Shown: one piece after another, positions 53,803-62,870 of the stretch
Position numbering within the stretch: position 1 is the stretch's first letter
How the letters are laid out: each line of letters opens with the position of its first letter
The notes under the pieces: generated by a model
The model's input: the letters and a program-made list of their open reading frames with translations, nothing else
What the model was told of the DNA's origin: nothing
Database searches by the model: none
NCBI RefSeq assembly: GCF_001306415.1
Contig: NZ_LDJX01000002.1
Span: forward strand, 62,001-126,000
Length of the DNA stretch: 64,000 nucleotides
Source of the DNA: Croceitalea dokdonensis DOKDO 023
GTDB taxonomy: Bacteria; Bacteroidota; Bacteroidia; Flavobacteriales; Flavobacteriaceae
Direction of reading: 5' to 3'
Position numbers and translations under genes: made by a program

Positions 53803-55323
53803 ATGAAAAAGTTCCTTGCCCTTGCTTGCTTTACAGGGCTCTTGGTCACCTCGTGCTCTGATGACGACACTGTGATGGAAGAAGAAATGACACCACAAGA
53901 ACCCATTGTCTACACCAGTGGTACCGCAGATTTTTCTAATTACGTGGCGCTGGGCAATTCATTGACAGCGGGGTTTTCGGACGCGGCACTTTTTAGGGCA
54001 GGCCAAGAAGCTTCTTACCCGAACATGTTGGCCCAAAATTTTGCGCTGGCGGGCGGCGGTGAATTTACCATTCCTTTTATGGCAGACGACCTGGGTGGCG
54101 CTACCCTTGGCGGACAGCCTATTCTAGGCAATAGGTTGATATTATCCTTTGCAAGTGGCTCGCCCGCACCTGTGCCCGTATCCGGCCAAGGTTCCACTGA
54201 AATTTCCAATCGTTTATCTGGTCCCTTTAACAACATGGGGGTCCCCGGGGCAAAAAGCTACCATTTGTTGGCTCCAGGCTATGGCAGTGTTGCCGGTGTT
54301 CCGCAGGGCACGGCCAATCCATATTACGCTAGATTTGCCTCTGCAGAAGATGCCACGGTCTTGGGTGATGCGGCAGCTCAGAACCCAACATTCTTTTCCC
54401 TTTGGATAGGTAACAATGATGTCTTGGGATACGTAACAGCTGGCGGGGCCGGCGTTGACCAAACCGGAAATTTGGACCCTTCCACTTACGGAGGCAGCGA
54501 TATATCCGATCCAATGGTACTGGGCGGGGCAATCACCCAGATATTAACCACCATGACGGCAAACGGCGCAAAAGGGGTTATGGCCAATTTACCCGATGTC
54601 ACTTCCATACCGTTTTTGAATACCGTTCCACATAATCCCGTACCCTTGGACCAAGCAACGGCAGATTTATTGAATGGGGCCTATGCAGCATACAACCAAG
54701 CACTGTTGGCATTCAGCACCAATCAAAACCCGCTGGGCACACCGCTTATCTCCCCAGAAGAAGCCCAAAAAAGAACCATTTCCTTTGAAGCTGGCAGCTC
54801 TAATCCAGTAGTACTGCTGGATGAAGACCTGACCGACTTAACCGCTGTGAGTCCTGCGTTGATCAATATGAGACAAGCTACCGAGGAAGACCTTTTGGTC
54901 TTAACCTCGCAAACGATAATTGGCACCTTGGCCAACCCTAACGACCCTACCTCAATCAACGGGGTTGCCGTACCCTTGGCAGACCAGTGGGTTTTAACCC
55001 CCGAAGAACAAGAAACTGCCAATACGGCATTAGTTGCCTACAACCAGATTATTGCTGGCTTGGCTTCACAGTTTGATGTTGCCCTGGTGGATGCCAATTC
55101 CCTTTTGGTGGAACTGGGCACAACAGGCTTTACTTTGGCTGATGGGAGTGTGGTCACAGCCGATTTTGGAACCGGTGGTGGCTTTTCATTGGACGGGGTT
55201 CACCCTTCCCCTAGGGGTTACGCCATTTTGGCCACGGCATTTACGGAAGCCATTAATGAAAAATACGGTTCTAATTTACCGGAAGTAAATCCACTGGCGT
55301 TTACCGGTCTGTATTTAGAATAA
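53803..55323 (+). CDS. SGNH/GDSL hydrolase lipoprotein
   Basis: 506 residues from ATG at 53803; the open frame begins earlier (53740) but that codon is upstream of the predicted transcription start. Lipobox LLVTSC (Cys18) with SDDD tail. SGNH blocks: ALGNSLTAGFSD with Ser53 (GNSL in place of GDSL), FSLWIGNNDVLGYV (block III Asn), and DGVHPSPRGYAI near the C-terminus with the Asp/His pair. A long insert separates the blocks. Surface esterase or lipase is likely; the substrate is unknown. The upstream palindrome links it to etfBA, and thus to lipid use (inference). Confidence 0.9.
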   Translation: MKKFLALACFTGLLVTSCSDDDTVMEEEMTPQEPIVYTSGTADFSNYVALGNSLTAGFSDAALFRAGQEASYPNMLAQNFALAGGGEFTIPFMADDLGGATLGGQPILGNRLILSFASGSPAPVPVSGQGSTEISNRLSGPFNNMGVPGAKSYHLLAPGYGSVAGVPQGTANPYYARFASAEDATVLGDAAAQNPTFFSLWIGNNDVLGYVTAGGAGVDQTGNLDPSTYGGSDISDPMVLGGAITQILTTMTANGAKGVMANLPDVTSIPFLNTVPHNPVPLDQATADLLNGAYAAYNQALLAFSTNQNPLGTPLISPEEAQKRTISFEAGSSNPVVLLDEDLTDLTAVSPALINMRQATEEDLLVLTSQTIIGTLANPNDPTSINGVAVPLADQWVLTPEEQETANTALVAYNQIIAGLASQFDVALVDANSLLVELGTTGFTLADGSVVTADFGTGGGFSLDGVHPSPRGYAILATAFTEAINEKYGSNLPEVNPLAFTGLYLE

Positions 55324-55350
55324 TAAGGCTACATGTGTTTATTTTAAAAG

Positions 55351-55377
55351 AGGCACCGTTTTTGCGGTGTCTTTTTT
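55351..55377 (+). terminator. Intrinsic terminator of the SGNH gene
   Basis: 8-bp stem AGGCACCG/CGGTGTCT (one G-U pair) with a 6-nt loop, followed by TTTTT. It separates the SGNH gene from the next gene. Confidence 0.8.
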
Positions 55378-55394
55378 AATTTATAACACCATTT

Positions 55395-55742
55395 ATGAAA
55401 TTTCTATTACGTATCCTGTTAAGCGCCTTTGCCGTTTTATTGTTATCCGAGGTTTTACCGGGAGTTACCACCAACAAATTCACTACTGCCATTCTGGTGG
55501 CGTTGGTGCTAAGTGTGCTTAACTTCTTGGTCAAGCCTATTTTAATTGTACTTACACTGCCCGTCACCATCGTGACCTTTGGTCTGTTTATACTGGTCAT
55601 TAACGCCATTATTATTATGTTGGCAGATTCCTTTGTGGCCGGCTTTAACGTAGACGGTTGGTTCTGGGCCATTGTTTTTAGCCTTTTACTATCCTTCTTA
55701 CAATCCATTTTGTATTCCATCTTAAAAGAGGATGCCAGTTAG
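55395..55742 (+). CDS. PF04020 (phage-holin-like) membrane protein
   Basis: 115 residues with about four hydrophobic segments (LLRILLSAFAVLLLSEVLPG, VALVLSVLNFLVKPILIVL, VTIVTFGLFILVINAIIIML, and FWAIVFSLLLSFLQSIL). The LNFLVKPILIVLTLPVTIVTFGLF core is the signature of PF04020, a chromosomal family named after a mycobacteriophage holin. No phage gene is near, so it is a resident membrane protein of unknown role. Confidence 0.88.
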   Translation: MKFLLRILLSAFAVLLLSEVLPGVTTNKFTTAILVALVLSVLNFLVKPILIVLTLPVTIVTFGLFILVINAIIIMLADSFVAGFNVDGWFWAIVFSLLLSFLQSILYSILKEDAS

Positions 55743-55776
55743 GTACTTTTTGATTGATTTACAATGTTTTAAAAAC

Positions 55777-55807
55777 TTGCCAAGGCGAATAAAATATCCT
55801 ATTTTTG
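55777..55807 (+). promoter_or_regulatory. Promoter of tig
   Basis: TTG at 55777-55779, 20-bp spacer, TATTTTTG at 55800-55807: perfect Bacteroidota promoter. It places the transcription start near 55814 and so rules out translation from 55805. Confidence 0.7.
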
Positions 55808-55840
55808 CCACCCATTTTTAGTACAGCAAATAGCGCATCA

Positions 55841-57163
55841 ATGAACATTACAAAAGAACAAATAGACGATTTAAATGCCGTTGTCAAAGTAGCCCTCACC
55901 AAAGATGACTATCAAGATAAGGTAGACACCATTCTTAAGGATTATAGAAAACAAGCCAATATACCTGGTTTCCGTAAAGGGCAGGTACCCATGGGGCTTA
56001 TCAAAAAACAATATGGCAAGGCGGTCTTGGTGGACGAAGTGAACAAACTGCTCCAAGACAACCTTAATAAATATCTGACCGAGGAAAAATTGGACGTCTT
56101 GGGAAATCCCCTGCCCAAACAACAAGAGAGCTTGGATTGGGATGCGGAAGAGTTGGCTTTTGAGTTTGAGCTAGGCCTGGCGCCTTCCTTTGATGTAAAG
56201 CTAAAAACCAAAAAGGCGATAACGCAGTACAAGATCGTTGCCGATAAAAAAATGGTTGAAGAGCAAGTAGAGCGCATCAGAAAGCAATACGGAAAAATTG
56301 TATCCAAATCTGAAGTTGGCAAAAACCATGAACTTACCGGTATCTTTAAAAATGAAGCTGAGGAAATTGAGCATAAAACAACCCTAGAACTGGATAAGGT
56401 AAAAAGTAAAAAAGCCTTGGACACCCTGCTGGGCAAGAAGGTAAATGATACCGTAACACTTAAAACAAAAGGGCTTTTCAAAGAAGATTACTTATTGTCC
56501 GCCGCTTTGGGGATTGATCGGGAAAAAGCGGAAAAATTAAATATAGAGGTTGAATTTACCATTGAAGAAATCAATGAGCGTGAGCTAGCAGAATTAAACC
56601 AAGAGCTATTCGACAAAATTTTTGGTGAAGGAAAAGTAAGCTCCGAAAAAGAATTGAAAGCCAAAATCAAGGAAGATTCTGAAAAGCAGTTTGAACAGCA
56701 AGCAGACCAAAAGCTTTTAAATGACGTCACGGAAAAGTTGATCGAGGAGACTAAGTTTGAGCTACCCAAGGAATTCCTGCACAAATGGATTCAGGTAAGC
56801 GGGGAAAATCCACTCACGGAAGATGAAGCTAAAGAGGAATATGAAAAGTCCGAAAAAGGACTTCGTTATCAGTTGATTGAGGGCAAAATTATCAACGAAA
56901 ACAATCTTCAAGTACAATTTGACGAGCTCAAGGAATTTGCCAAGGGCTTTATTAAATCACAAATGGCACAATACGGCCATTTGAATCCAGAAGAGGAAGA
57001 ACTGGAAAACATTGCTGCAAGGGTTATGGGCAACCAAGATGAGGTAAAGCGCATGTCCGAACAGTTAATGAGCCAAAAATTACTGAATCTTTACAAAGAA
57101 AAAGCCAATCTTAAAGTGAAGGAGATCAGCTACGAAAACTTTGTAAAAGAGGTTTACGGCTAA
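55841..57163 (+). CDS. tig: Trigger factor
   Basis: 440 residues from ATG at 55841; the open frame extends to 55805 but that codon lies in the promoter. N-terminal ribosome-binding domain with the family signature NIPGFRKGQVP (about 41-51), a central region (about 150-235) and the C-terminal arms. The central domain is short and divergent: the GDxVxIDFxG strand of FKBP-type isomerases is missing, so isomerase activity is doubtful, as in other Bacteroidota. It binds nascent chains at the ribosome exit. Ahead of clpP and clpX, the classic order. Confidence 0.94.
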   Translation: MNITKEQIDDLNAVVKVALTKDDYQDKVDTILKDYRKQANIPGFRKGQVPMGLIKKQYGKAVLVDEVNKLLQDNLNKYLTEEKLDVLGNPLPKQQESLDWDAEELAFEFELGLAPSFDVKLKTKKAITQYKIVADKKMVEEQVERIRKQYGKIVSKSEVGKNHELTGIFKNEAEEIEHKTTLELDKVKSKKALDTLLGKKVNDTVTLKTKGLFKEDYLLSAALGIDREKAEKLNIEVEFTIEEINERELAELNQELFDKIFGEGKVSSEKELKAKIKEDSEKQFEQQADQKLLNDVTEKLIEETKFELPKEFLHKWIQVSGENPLTEDEAKEEYEKSEKGLRYQLIEGKIINENNLQVQFDELKEFAKGFIKSQMAQYGHLNPEEEELENIAARVMGNQDEVKRMSEQLMSQKLLNLYKEKANLKVKEISYENFVKEVYG

Positions 57164-57188
57164 CAACTTAAATAATATGTATCTTTAC

Positions 57189-57220
57189 GGTTCTGAAATT
57201 TTCATTTCAGAACCTTTTTT
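57189..57220 (+). terminator. Intrinsic terminator of tig
   Basis: Perfect 11-bp stem GGTTCTGAAAT/ATTTCAGAACC with a 4-nt loop, followed by TTTTTT. clpP starts 30 bp later, so it needs its own promoter or readthrough. Confidence 0.9.
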
Positions 57221-57249
57221 ATGGACTAAAATCAAGAGTACAATATCCT

Positions 57250-57927
57250 ATGGATTACGGAAAAGAATTTAAAAAATACGCCACCCAACACCAAGGAATC
57301 AACAGCATGTATTACGACCAAATCGTAAGCAGCATGTATCCCGTAAATCTTACCCCTAACATCATTGAAGAACGACAAATGAATATTGCCGTTTTTGATG
57401 TGTTCTCGCGTTTGATGATGGACAGAATTATTTTTCTAGGAACGGGAATCAACGACCAAGTGGCCAACATTGTTCAGGCACAACTACTATTTTTGGAAAG
57501 CACTGATGCCACCAAAGATATTTCCATTTACATTAATTCCCCTGGCGGAAGCGTTTATGCCGGATTAGGTATTTACGATACCATGCAGTTTATAAAGCCA
57601 GACGTAGCCACCATTTGCACAGGAATGGCGGCCTCCATGGGCGCAGTCTTGCTCTGTGCCGGAGAAAAGGGTAAAAGGAGCGGACTTACCCATTCTAGGG
57701 TAATGATACACCAGCCCATGGGCGGCGCCCAAGGACAAGCAAGTGACATTGAAATCACGGCAAACGAGATATTAAAACTGAAAGGAGAACTTTACCAGAT
57801 TATTGCAAACCACTCTGGCCAAACCTACGACAAGGTATACGAAGATAGCGACCGTGATTACTGGATGAAATCCGATGAGGCACTCTCCTATGGAATGATT
57901 GACGAAATCCTGGTAAGGGAACGATAG
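57250..57927 (+). CDS. clpP: ATP-dependent Clp protease proteolytic subunit
   Basis: 225 residues. Catalytic Ser129 (TGMAASMGAVLL), His154 (MIHQPMGGAQGQA) and the later Asp in the DSDRDYWM region; SPGGSVYAGLGIYDTM before. The N-terminus is about 30 residues longer than in E. coli ClpP and may be a propeptide. Partner of ClpX, 103 bp downstream. Confidence 0.96.
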   Translation: MDYGKEFKKYATQHQGINSMYYDQIVSSMYPVNLTPNIIEERQMNIAVFDVFSRLMMDRIIFLGTGINDQVANIVQAQLLFLESTDATKDISIYINSPGGSVYAGLGIYDTMQFIKPDVATICTGMAASMGAVLLCAGEKGKRSGLTHSRVMIHQPMGGAQGQASDIEITANEILKLKGELYQIIANHSGQTYDKVYEDSDRDYWMKSDEALSYGMIDEILVRER

Positions 57928-58030
57928 ATTATCCGACAAAAAATTTAATCAGATAACAAAACTTGGTGGGGTACATAGAACAAAACCCCATTTTTAGCGT
58001 TTTGCAGTAGGACCAACTTGACGAAGCAAC

Positions 58031-59266
58031 ATGGCAAAAGAGAATTTAGAATGTTCATTTTGCGGCCGTAAAAAGCCGGAAACCAATTTATTGATAGCTG
58101 GTTTGGATGCCCATATTTGCGACCGATGTATTGAGCAAGCGCATAGTATTGTAGCCGAAGAATCCAAACAGTCCAAATCCAGTGACCTTTCTTCTGAATT
58201 GGTCCTTAAAAAACCTCAGGAAATCAAAGAGTTCCTGGATACCTTTATCATTGGTCAAGAACGCACCAAAAAGGTAATGTCCGTTGCCGTATACAACCAC
58301 TATAAAAGACTGCTGCAACCCAAAAGCAAGGAGGATGATATTGAGATACAAAAGAGCAATATTGTCATGGTTGGGCAAACTGGTACGGGAAAGACATTAA
58401 TGGCCAAAAGCATAGCCCGTATGCTTAATGTGCCGTTAGCCATTGTGGATGCCACTGTACTTACCGAGGCAGGTTACGTTGGTGAAGATGTGGAAAGTAT
58501 TCTGACAAGGCTACTACAGGCCGCAGACTACAATCTGGAAAAAGCAGAACGTGGTATTGTTTTTATTGACGAAATTGACAAAATAGCCCGTAAGAGTGAT
58601 AATCCCTCCATCACCCGTGACGTTTCTGGTGAAGGGGTACAACAAGGCCTCTTAAAATTACTGGAAGGAACCGTAGTGAATGTTCCACCAAAAGGTGGGA
58701 GAAAACATCCTGACCAAAAATTTATTGAGGTCAATACGGAGAATATTCTGTTTGTCGCCGGTGGTGCTTTTGACGGTATAGAACGTATTATTACCAAACG
58801 TCTAAATATGCAGGCCGTTGGTTATAGTGCCTCCAAAGCGGAAGACAAGGTAGACAACGAAAATATCCTGCAGTACATTATCCCCAAGGATTTAAAGGAA
58901 TATGGGCTTATCCCGGAAATTATAGGAAGACTTCCCGTGCTTACCCACATGAATCCCCTGGATAAAAAGACCCTTAGGGCCATATTGACAGAACCCAAAA
59001 ATGCCATCATAAAACAATATGAAAAATTGTTTGCCATGGACGGCATACAATTTAAGATTACGGAACAGGCACTTGACTATATCGTTTCCAAGGCTGTAGA
59101 GTATAAATTGGGGGCTAGGGGTCTACGTTCTTTGTGCGAGGCCATCTTTACCGATGCCATGTTTGAACTCCCCAGTAGTAATGAAAACGAGTTTAAGGTC
59201 ACCAAAGCATACGCAGAAGAAAAACTATCCTACGAAACCATTAAAAAGCTGAAGGCGGTTTCTTAG
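58031..59266 (+). CDS. clpX: ATP-dependent Clp protease ATP-binding subunit ClpX
   Basis: 411 residues. N-terminal zinc-binding domain with Cys8, Cys11, Cys30 and Cys33; Walker A GQTGTGKT (115-122); Walker [10 protein letters not shown]; sensor regions and the [10 protein letters not shown] segment near the C-terminus. It unfolds substrates and feeds them to ClpP. Standard length. Confidence 0.97.
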   Translation: MAKENLECSFCGRKKPETNLLIAGLDAHICDRCIEQAHSIVAEESKQSKSSDLSSELVLKKPQEIKEFLDTFIIGQERTKKVMSVAVYNHYKRLLQPKSKEDDIEIQKSNIVMVGQTGTGKTLMAKSIARMLNVPLAIVDATVLTEAGYVGEDVESILTRLLQAADYNLEKAERGIVFIDEIDKIARKSDNPSITRDVSGEGVQQGLLKLLEGTVVNVPPKGGRKHPDQKFIEVNTENILFVAGGAFDGIERIITKRLNMQAVGYSASKAEDKVDNENILQYIIPKDLKEYGLIPEIIGRLPVLTHMNPLDKKTLRAILTEPKNAIIKQYEKLFAMDGIQFKITEQALDYIVSKAVEYKLGARGLRSLCEAIFTDAMFELPSSNENEFKVTKAYAEEKLSYETIKKLKAVS

Positions 59267-59481
59267 CAGCTATTAGGAATTCACTACTATACCTATATCT
59301 CTAGCACACCTATAAATTTTAGCCTGAGGCGGGCATTTTGCGTTTTGTTGACCATCCTATTGGTTGAATTCAAAGAAAATGAACTAAGAATTTCTTTAGG
59401 TCATCATGAAAAAAACCAACTATAGGGAAGTATAAAAAGTACTTTTATTTAAAATTGGTACCAAAAAGGTTGAAAAGATGC

Positions 59482-60066
59482 TTATGCACCTTTTTTATAT
59501 TGCTCAGGTGCACTTACTTCAGATTCCACTTGATGTCCACCTAAAACTTTTTGAAGTAAACCCTTACACAAGGCCGTAATTATTTTTTCATCTGAATATA
59601 ACTCATGGCCAAAATTTGGCACCACGTTCATGGATACGCCCACGTTCTCTGCCCATTCCAAGTTGGGTCTATATACATCGTTTTCGCCGTACATCAAATC
59701 TATCTCACAGCTGGGTTTGGTCTCTTCAAAACGAATCCTAGTTGCGGAAATAGCAGTTAATGACTTCATCTTAAAACCCTTAAGTCCAGCCTTCCAAGCA
59801 ATGGTGCCACCAGTACTAAACGCCAAAACATGGCAGGGTTCTGTTTCCTTTTTCATCAAATGTGCCACAGCGGTATCTATCCCGCCGTTGACGAAGGCCT
59901 TGTGCAAATTTTTCTCGGTATTGACCAGTTCGTCAATGTGCCCTAACTGTTGGCTATCATAGAACTGGATGTCAAAAAATTGTTGTAGATACCCAAAATA
60001 GGATGTAATCCAGAGGCCCTTTTTAACGCCCCACATGTCTGATATAACGAGTAATTTTTCTGCCAT
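59482..60066 (-). CDS. Alpha/beta hydrolase-like protein
   Basis: 194 residues from ATG at 60066 (MAEKLLVISDMWGVKKG); a longer frame to 60216 adds 50 residues without family character. A short hydrolase fold: LLVISDMWG strand, nucleophile-like motif AFSTGGTIAWKAGL (Ser in FSTGG), MYGENDVYRP with Asp, and FGHELYSDE with His. The elbow FSTGG lacks the usual GxSxG first Gly. Substrate unknown. Isolated gene. Confidence 0.75.
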   Translation of the reverse strand: MAEKLLVISDMWGVKKGLWITSYFGYLQQFFDIQFYDSQQLGHIDELVNTEKNLHKAFVNGGIDTAVAHLMKKETEPCHVLAFSTGGTIAWKAGLKGFKMKSLTAISATRIRFEETKPSCEIDLMYGENDVYRPNLEWAENVGVSMNVVPNFGHELYSDEKIITALCKGLLQKVLGGHQVESEVSAPEQYKKGA

Positions 60067-60296
60067 AATGGTCTTTTTGTTAATGGTTTTAATAAGTATT
60101 CGGGAACTATCGGATTCAAACTTCAACCATAAACGCACTAAATCAATATTTATTGGTTCAATTATGGGTTTTGTTCGTTGAGGTGCACATTTAACTATAA
60201 CGTTTTCGTAAAACACTGCTGTTTTGTATGGTTACCTTGGATAAAAATGGAGGTTTTATCGCTAGAAAAGTATAACTATCTTATTTTAAGAGTCTT

Positions 60297-60317
60297 AACC
60301 ACCACTACGGGGTGGTT
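60297..60317. other. Hairpin behind the GH3-family gene
   Basis: AACCACC/GGTGGTT 7-bp perfect stem with a 7-nt loop, 33 bp after the stop of the GH3-type gene. No T-run follows on the minus strand, so terminator function is unsure. Confidence 0.35.
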
Positions 60318-60349
60318 GTTATGAAGGATAAGTTGCCTATTGGTTGTGT

Positions 60350-61861
60350 TTAGTTCATTTTGAGCAATTCCTCAAGATAACCCCTATCGTTGGAAAGCCT
60401 GGGTATTTTATGCTGCCCACCCAATTTGTTTTTTAGCTTGAGCCAATCATAAAAAAGATCTTTGCGCGCTATATGAACCTCTGGCATCCTTAGGGTAATA
60501 TTGTTATAACGTTTGGCTTCATAATCAGAATTCAAGGCTTTAAGTGCATTGTCCAAGAATTCCGTAAAATATCCCAAATTCTCTGGCGGGTGCCTAAACT
60601 CTATCATCCATTCATGCGCCCCTTTATCATTGCCCTGCATAAATATGGGTGCTGCGGTATACTCCTTAATTTCCGCTCCTGTTTTTTTACAGACCTGCTT
60701 TAAGGCTTCTTCCGTATTCTCAATAATCAACTCCTCACCAAAAGCGTTGATATGGTGCTTGGTACGTCCGGTAATCCTGATTCTAAATGGGTCCAAAGAG
60801 GTAAACCGCACCGTATCCCCAATCTTATAACGCCATAAACCGGCGTTGGTGGTTATAATGATAGCGTAGTTGATACCTGTCTTCACCTCCCAGAGAGGAA
60901 TGGCCTGCGCTCCTTCTTTACCATAAACATCCATCGGAATAAACTCGTAAAAAATACCGTAGTCCAACATCAAGAGCAAATCTTCCGAGTTGTTCCTGTC
61001 TTGGATTCCAAAGAATCCTTCAGACGCGTTATAGGTTTCATAATAATTAAACCGCTTTCTGGGCAGTAGCTTTTTGTATTGCTCCCTGTACGGGGCAAAA
61101 CTGACCCCTCCATGAAAATAAACCTCCAAATTCTCCCAAACTTCAAACAAATGGTTTTTTCCCGTTCGCTCCATCACATTATTCAACAACACCAGCATCC
61201 AGGAAGGCACCCCGGCCAAGCTAGTTACATTTTCCCGGATACTTTCCTCAATGATGGCCTCCAACTTAGATTCCCACTCGCTCATTAAAGAGACCTTGTT
61301 GCTTGGGGTACTACTATACTCCGCCCAGAGTGGCATATTATCAATTAAAATGGCAGACAAATCACCAAAAAAAGAACCATTATCCTCATAAAGTTCCTTG
61401 CTGCCCCCTAAACGTAGGCTCTTACCAGTAAACAACTGGGAATTTTCGTTATTGTTTAAATAAAGACATAACAAATCCTTTCCTGATTTGTAGTGACAAT
61501 CTTCCAAAGCCTCTGAACTTACCGGGATAAATTTACTTTTTGCATTGGTGGTGCCACTGCTCTTTGCAAACCATTTGATATGGCTGGGCCAAAAAATATT
61601 TTGTTCCCCCCTACGGGTACGCTCTATGGTTGGGGCTAGCTCCTCATAACTGGAAATGGGCACCCGCTCCCTAAAGGTTTCATAGGAACGGATAGAGCTA
61701 AAACCATATTGCTTGCCAAGTTGGGTATGTGCCGCAAAATTGATCAATTGCAACAATAGTTCTTTCTGAACGTCCAAAGGATACTTTAAAAACAACTCTA
61801 TCTGGTGATAGCGCTTTTTAAGTAGCCAGGAGGCTATGGAATTAAACAATGGTATTGGCAT
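60350..61861 (-). CDS. GH3 auxin-responsive-promoter family protein
   Basis: 503 residues from ATG at 61861 (MPIPLFNSIASWLLKKRYHQ); 16 extra codons upstream are open but not family-like. An adenylate-forming enzyme of the GH3/JAR1 group: FAKSSGTTNAKSKFIPVS (ATP phosphate loop), YYETYNASEGFFGIQD (motif 2), and GLWRYKIGDTVRFTS with ITGRTKHHINAFGEELI (motif 3). Plant relatives join amino acids to jasmonate or auxin; the bacterial substrate is unknown. Divergent from the DUF2797 gene, 65 bp apart. Confidence 0.9.
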   Translation of the reverse strand: MPIPLFNSIASWLLKKRYHQIELFLKYPLDVQKELLLQLINFAAHTQLGKQYGFSSIRSYETFRERVPISSYEELAPTIERTRRGEQNIFWPSHIKWFAKSSGTTNAKSKFIPVSSEALEDCHYKSGKDLLCLYLNNNENSQLFTGKSLRLGGSKELYEDNGSFFGDLSAILIDNMPLWAEYSSTPSNKVSLMSEWESKLEAIIEESIRENVTSLAGVPSWMLVLLNNVMERTGKNHLFEVWENLEVYFHGGVSFAPYREQYKKLLPRKRFNYYETYNASEGFFGIQDRNNSEDLLLMLDYGIFYEFIPMDVYGKEGAQAIPLWEVKTGINYAIIITTNAGLWRYKIGDTVRFTSLDPFRIRITGRTKHHINAFGEELIIENTEEALKQVCKKTGAEIKEYTAAPIFMQGNDKGAHEWMIEFRHPPENLGYFTEFLDNALKALNSDYEAKRYNNITLRMPEVHIARKDLFYDWLKLKNKLGGQHKIPRLSNDRGYLEELLKMN

Positions 61862-61926
61862 TTTAGGTATATTTAGACCTGCGGTCCGCTGGCTAAAATA
61901 CAAATTCATTATTAAGAAATCACAAC

Positions 61927-62721
61927 ATGTTGTACCAAGGTGTCTTACGTAAAATGAAAACTGAAATGGGAAATCCCATTCAATATTTTATGGTGTTTGA
62001 AAGTGACTTTATACATCTAAACCAGGCACTGGACAGCACCTTGCACCTAAAATTTATAAAACACCAGTGTCTCAATTGCGGAAACGATAGGAAAATTTAC
62101 CGTCAAGGATTTTGCCAAAGCTGTTTTTTTGAAATTCCCTCTGCTGGTGATTGGATTATGAAGCCAGAGCTAAGCACGGCCCATTTGGACAAAGAGGACC
62201 GGGATTTGGAGTATGAAAAAAAGGTACAGCTACAACCACATATTGTCTATCTTGCCAATAGTAGCAACGTAAAAGTTGGGGTGACCCGCAAAGCACAGGT
62301 ACCTACCCGTTGGATAGACCAAGGAGCACATGAGGCCATTGAAATTGTGGAAGTGCCCAACAGATACCTTGCCGGTATTACTGAAGTAGCGCTAAAAAAC
62401 CATGTGGGGGACAAAACCAATTGGCGTAAAATGTTACAGAACAATATAGAAGACCTTGACCTCGTGGAATGGCGCGAAAAACTAAAAACCCATATTCCCG
62501 AGGAGGCCCAGGAGTACTTTATCACAAACAATACAGAGACCCAGCTCAATTTTCCCGTTTTGCGGTATCCAGAAAAAGTAAAGAGTTTAAACCTTGATAA
62601 AACCCCAGAATATAAGGGTGTTTTAAAAGGAATAAAAGGGCAGTACCTGATGTTTGAGGACAATACCGTTTTTAATGTTCGCGGAAGTGAAGGTTATGTG
62701 GTAGGAATTGATATCCGATAA
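61927..62721 (+). CDS. DUF2797 protein with zinc-ribbon and GIY-YIG-like segment
   Basis: 264 residues. CLNCGNDRKIYRQGFCQSCF (about 49-69) holds two CxxC pairs, a likely zinc site; HIVYLANSSNVKVGVTRKAQVPTRW (about 101-125) resembles the start of a GIY-YIG domain, though the catalytic pattern seems partial. This is the DUF2797 family, function unknown. Its C-terminus is a small beta-region (YKGVLKGIKGQYLMFEDNTVFNVRG). Confidence 0.88.
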   Translation: MLYQGVLRKMKTEMGNPIQYFMVFESDFIHLNQALDSTLHLKFIKHQCLNCGNDRKIYRQGFCQSCFFEIPSAGDWIMKPELSTAHLDKEDRDLEYEKKVQLQPHIVYLANSSNVKVGVTRKAQVPTRWIDQGAHEAIEIVEVPNRYLAGITEVALKNHVGDKTNWRKMLQNNIEDLDLVEWREKLKTHIPEEAQEYFITNNTETQLNFPVLRYPEKVKSLNLDKTPEYKGVLKGIKGQYLMFEDNTVFNVRGSEGYVVGIDIR

Positions 62722-62870
62722 TTTACATTTAAATTCAGATAAAAAAGTTTTTGCTTACCCTCTTTTCTCTTGGCTCTTGCAGAAAGCTAAAAAGGAAAAA
62801 TCGTACTTAAAAAGTTGGTCTAAAACCAAGTGAGGAGATTACAATCATCCCATCAATAACTATTTAAACT

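Noticed and set aside
55395..55742. Prophage signal from the phage-holin family name
   Set aside because: PF04020 proteins are common chromosomal membrane proteins; no phage genes, integrase or attachment site is nearby.
62247..62663. Minus-strand open frame of 138 residues inside the DUF2797 gene
   Set aside because: Antisense shadow; low-complexity Ser/Arg/Phe-rich translation without motif.
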